7,813 nucleotides of DNA, from assembly GCA_012728155.1 (NCBI GenBank), contig JAAYFR010000278.1, positions 1 to 7,813 on the forward strand, given 5' to 3'. Positions within the stretch are counted from its first letter, which is position 1; each line of letters opens with the position of its first letter. Source of the stretch: Bacteroidales bacterium (lineage in GTDB: Bacteria > Bacteroidota > Bacteroidia > Bacteroidales > Dysgonomonadaceae). Below, piece by piece: positions 7,301 through 7,813 of the stretch. Below the pieces are notes generated by a model, which ran no database searches, had not been told where the DNA came from, and saw only the letters and a list, made by a program, of their open reading frames with translations. The position numbers and the translations under genes are program-made.

Positions 7301-7514
7301 TGGTGATTTGCTCTAAGACTTGTTTCATTTCGGTATCTGTGAGCGGAGCATCATTCAGGCGGTCGATACCCCGATTGTTGTCGAAGAGAATGTTTGCCCA
7401 GTTGCGGATTAAATCATCTTCGGAAGGGTTTTTGATTACTTCTTTCTCCCAACCACGGGTTTGTAGAACTTCGATAAGAGCCTGTTCAAAATCGGCTTCA
7501 CGTGTGAATGTCAT
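4377..7514 (-). CDS. hsdR: Type I restriction endonuclease subunit R (HsdR)
   Basis: This 1045-residue protein is the motor and nuclease subunit of a type I restriction-modification enzyme. In complex with HsdM and HsdS it pumps unmethylated DNA using ATP and cuts it far from the recognition site. The nuclease domain shows the PD-ExK set: Asp143 (R-G-D), Glu157-Leu-Lys159, and the Q-x-x-x-Y motif at 171-175. The SF2 translocase motifs follow in order: Walker A T-G-S-G-K-T at 297-302, D-E-C-H at 406-409, G-F-T-G-T-P at 431-436, a motif V region at V-D-Q-M-L-T-G-F-D (670-678) and Q-A-F-S-R-T-N-R at 698-705. The rest is the helical C-terminal domain typical of EcoR124I-like (type IC) subunits, and the length matches that family (EcoR124I HsdR is about 1040 residues). 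A Gly/Asp/Asn-rich linker lies at about 848-860. All catalytic residues are present, so it looks functional. It starts 21 bases after the hsdS stop and is probably co-transcribed with it. Confidence 0.97.
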   Translation of the reverse strand: MTFTREADFEQALIEVLQTRGWEKEVIKNPSEDDLIRNWANILFDNNRGIDRLNDAPLTDTEMKQVLEQITTLRTPLRLNGFINGKTISIRRDNPDDPAHLGTEISLKIYDRQEIAAGQSRYQIVQQPQFKTPNPILPDRRGDLMLLINGMPVIHIELKRSGVPVSQAYNQIEKYCHESVFTGLFSLVQIFVAMEPANAVYFANPGPDGVFNKDYYFHWADFNNEPINHWRDFTASLLSIPMAHQLIGFYTVADESDGILKVMRSYQYYAANAISDKVSKTDWTQNNNRGGYIWHTTGSGKTMTSFKSAQLIANSKDADKVIFLVDRIELGTQSLNEYRNFAEESETVQATEDTRVLISKLKSTSPADTLIVTSIQKMSNISDEDEGLKARDLKKMTSKRIVIIVDECHRSTFGDMLLTIKKTFPAAILFGFTGTPIHDENQKKDSTTTTVFGNELHRYSIADGIRDENVLGFDPYMVLTYKELDLRKAVALEKAKAITETEALENPAKSKVYYKYMDASQVPMLSEVAECIEDYIVRAQYERIEHQEAVVKDILENWNRLSRNSLFHAIFATSSIAEAIQYYRIFKEKKPGFKVTALFDPNIDNNGNFAYKEDGLVEIIRDYNDRYEQSYTMSTHARFKKDIAARLAHKEQHKYISREPEKQINLLIVVDQMLTGFDSKYLNTLYLDKVLKYEAIIQAFSRTNRLYGPDKPFGTIRYYRFPYRMKQNIDDAIKLYSGDKAFGLFVERLDSNLEKLNDIYNEISALFHHANIDNFERIPDELPVRGQFAKLFRQFNNHLEAAKIQGFDWSKLEYQFNSNEINEPVSIQTIFDKEDFASLVQRYKELSDGTNGDDDGNGGVNENFPYELDAHIVERNTGLIDADYINSRFEKYLKSLENENLTAEQKHEILNELHSSFAKLPQEEQKFANIFLHDVQNGDAVLEEGKTLKDYITRYQYNAKNEQINKFALLFDLDPVKLGKMMNAGLNDTNINEYGRFDKLRESANIDKAKTYFDKIEGSPLPPFKVRIRLKNILQDFIIKGGFDV

Positions 7515-7535
7515 GCTATGATTTAATTTAGTGGG

Positions 7536-7813
7536 TTATACAAACATTTTGTTAAGCAGTGCTTGTTTTAGGTTTTGTAGCTTTTCTATTTGGATTTTCT
7601 GAGAGGCAATTAGATTGTCTAATTGCTGAAAGAAGGAACCTATTTTGGTTTGTTCAGCAATTGTGGGCAAGCTAATTTTTGTCATTAATATGTTTTTATT
7701 ATAGAGCCTTTTAATAGTACTACCTTCAAGCCCTTCCCACTTAACTACTGAGTAAAAATATTTTAAGAAACAGTTTTTTACACTACCATCATGCACTAAC
7801 CATACAATATTAG
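7536..7813 (-). CDS. hsdS: Type I restriction enzyme specificity subunit (HsdS), C-terminal part only
   Basis: The frame runs open to the right edge, so the 91 C-terminal residues of a larger protein (usually about 400) are visible; no start should be assigned within the window. The visible part holds the end of the second target-recognition domain (V-W-L-V-H-D-G-S-V) and the C-terminal conserved region: I-S-L-P-T-I-A-E-Q-T-K-I-G-S-F-F followed by L-D-N-L-I and a helical K-L-Q-N-L-K-Q-A-L-L-N-K-M-F tail. This P-x-x-x-E-Q start to a coiled-coil helix is diagnostic of HsdS and packs against HsdM. HsdS chooses the DNA sequence that is methylated or restricted; both recognition domains are mostly outside the window, so specificity cannot be guessed. 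It is followed by hsdR in the same direction, giving the S-R end of an expected hsdM-hsdS-hsdR operon. Confidence 0.92.
   Translation of the reverse strand, partial: NIVWLVHDGSVKNCFLKYFYSVVKWEGLEGSTIKRLYNKNILMTKISLPTIAEQTKIGSFFQQLDNLIASQKIQIEKLQNLKQALLNKMFV

Noticed and set aside
7536..7813. Invertible hsdS (phase-variable shufflon) arrangement
   Set aside because: Only the C-terminal end of hsdS is visible; no inverted repeats, second hsdS copy or recombinase can be seen, so it cannot be supported here.

Overview
The window looks like a Bacteroidota chromosome, probably of the order Bacteroidales. The reasons are the mix of Tat-exported and lipoprotein-type secreted carbohydrate enzymes, the absence of clear Shine-Dalgarno sequences, and a TAnnTTTG-type promoter element. 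This placement is inference from gene style, not from a marker gene.

The window has two parts. Bases 1 to about 4069 hold a secreted glycan or lipid-processing cluster. Three genes lie on the + strand: the 3' end of an unrecognised gene (1-296), a Tat-exported protein of the neutral/alkaline ceramidase fold (334-1761), and a GH16 glycoside hydrolase with a lipoprotein signal (1837-2700). A rho-independent terminator follows GH16. It lies partly inside the last codons of the convergent gene, a Tat-exported Gfo/Idh/MocA oxidoreductase (2726-4069, - strand).

Bases 4377-7813 hold the distal part of a type I restriction-modification operon on the - strand: the 3' end of hsdS, then a full-length EcoR124I-like hsdR 21 bases downstream. 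An hsdM gene would be expected beyond the right edge, giving an M-S-R order. This half is visibly richer in A+T than the sugar-gene half.

Between the halves is a 307-base spacer. It holds the likely promoter of the oxidoreductase gene and, on the + strand, what looks like the decayed C-terminus of another gene with an I-H-D-S motif reminiscent of single-subunit polymerases or primases. That remnant sits where a mobile defence cassette would join the resident catabolic region.

I do not see a clear, wholly new system. The points most worth a second look are the ceramidase-fold protein that keeps its zinc ligands but lacks the usual nucleophile serine, the coding remnant at the junction, a 14-codon mini-ORF that overlaps both its neighbours by ATGA, and the terminator embedded in an opposing gene.
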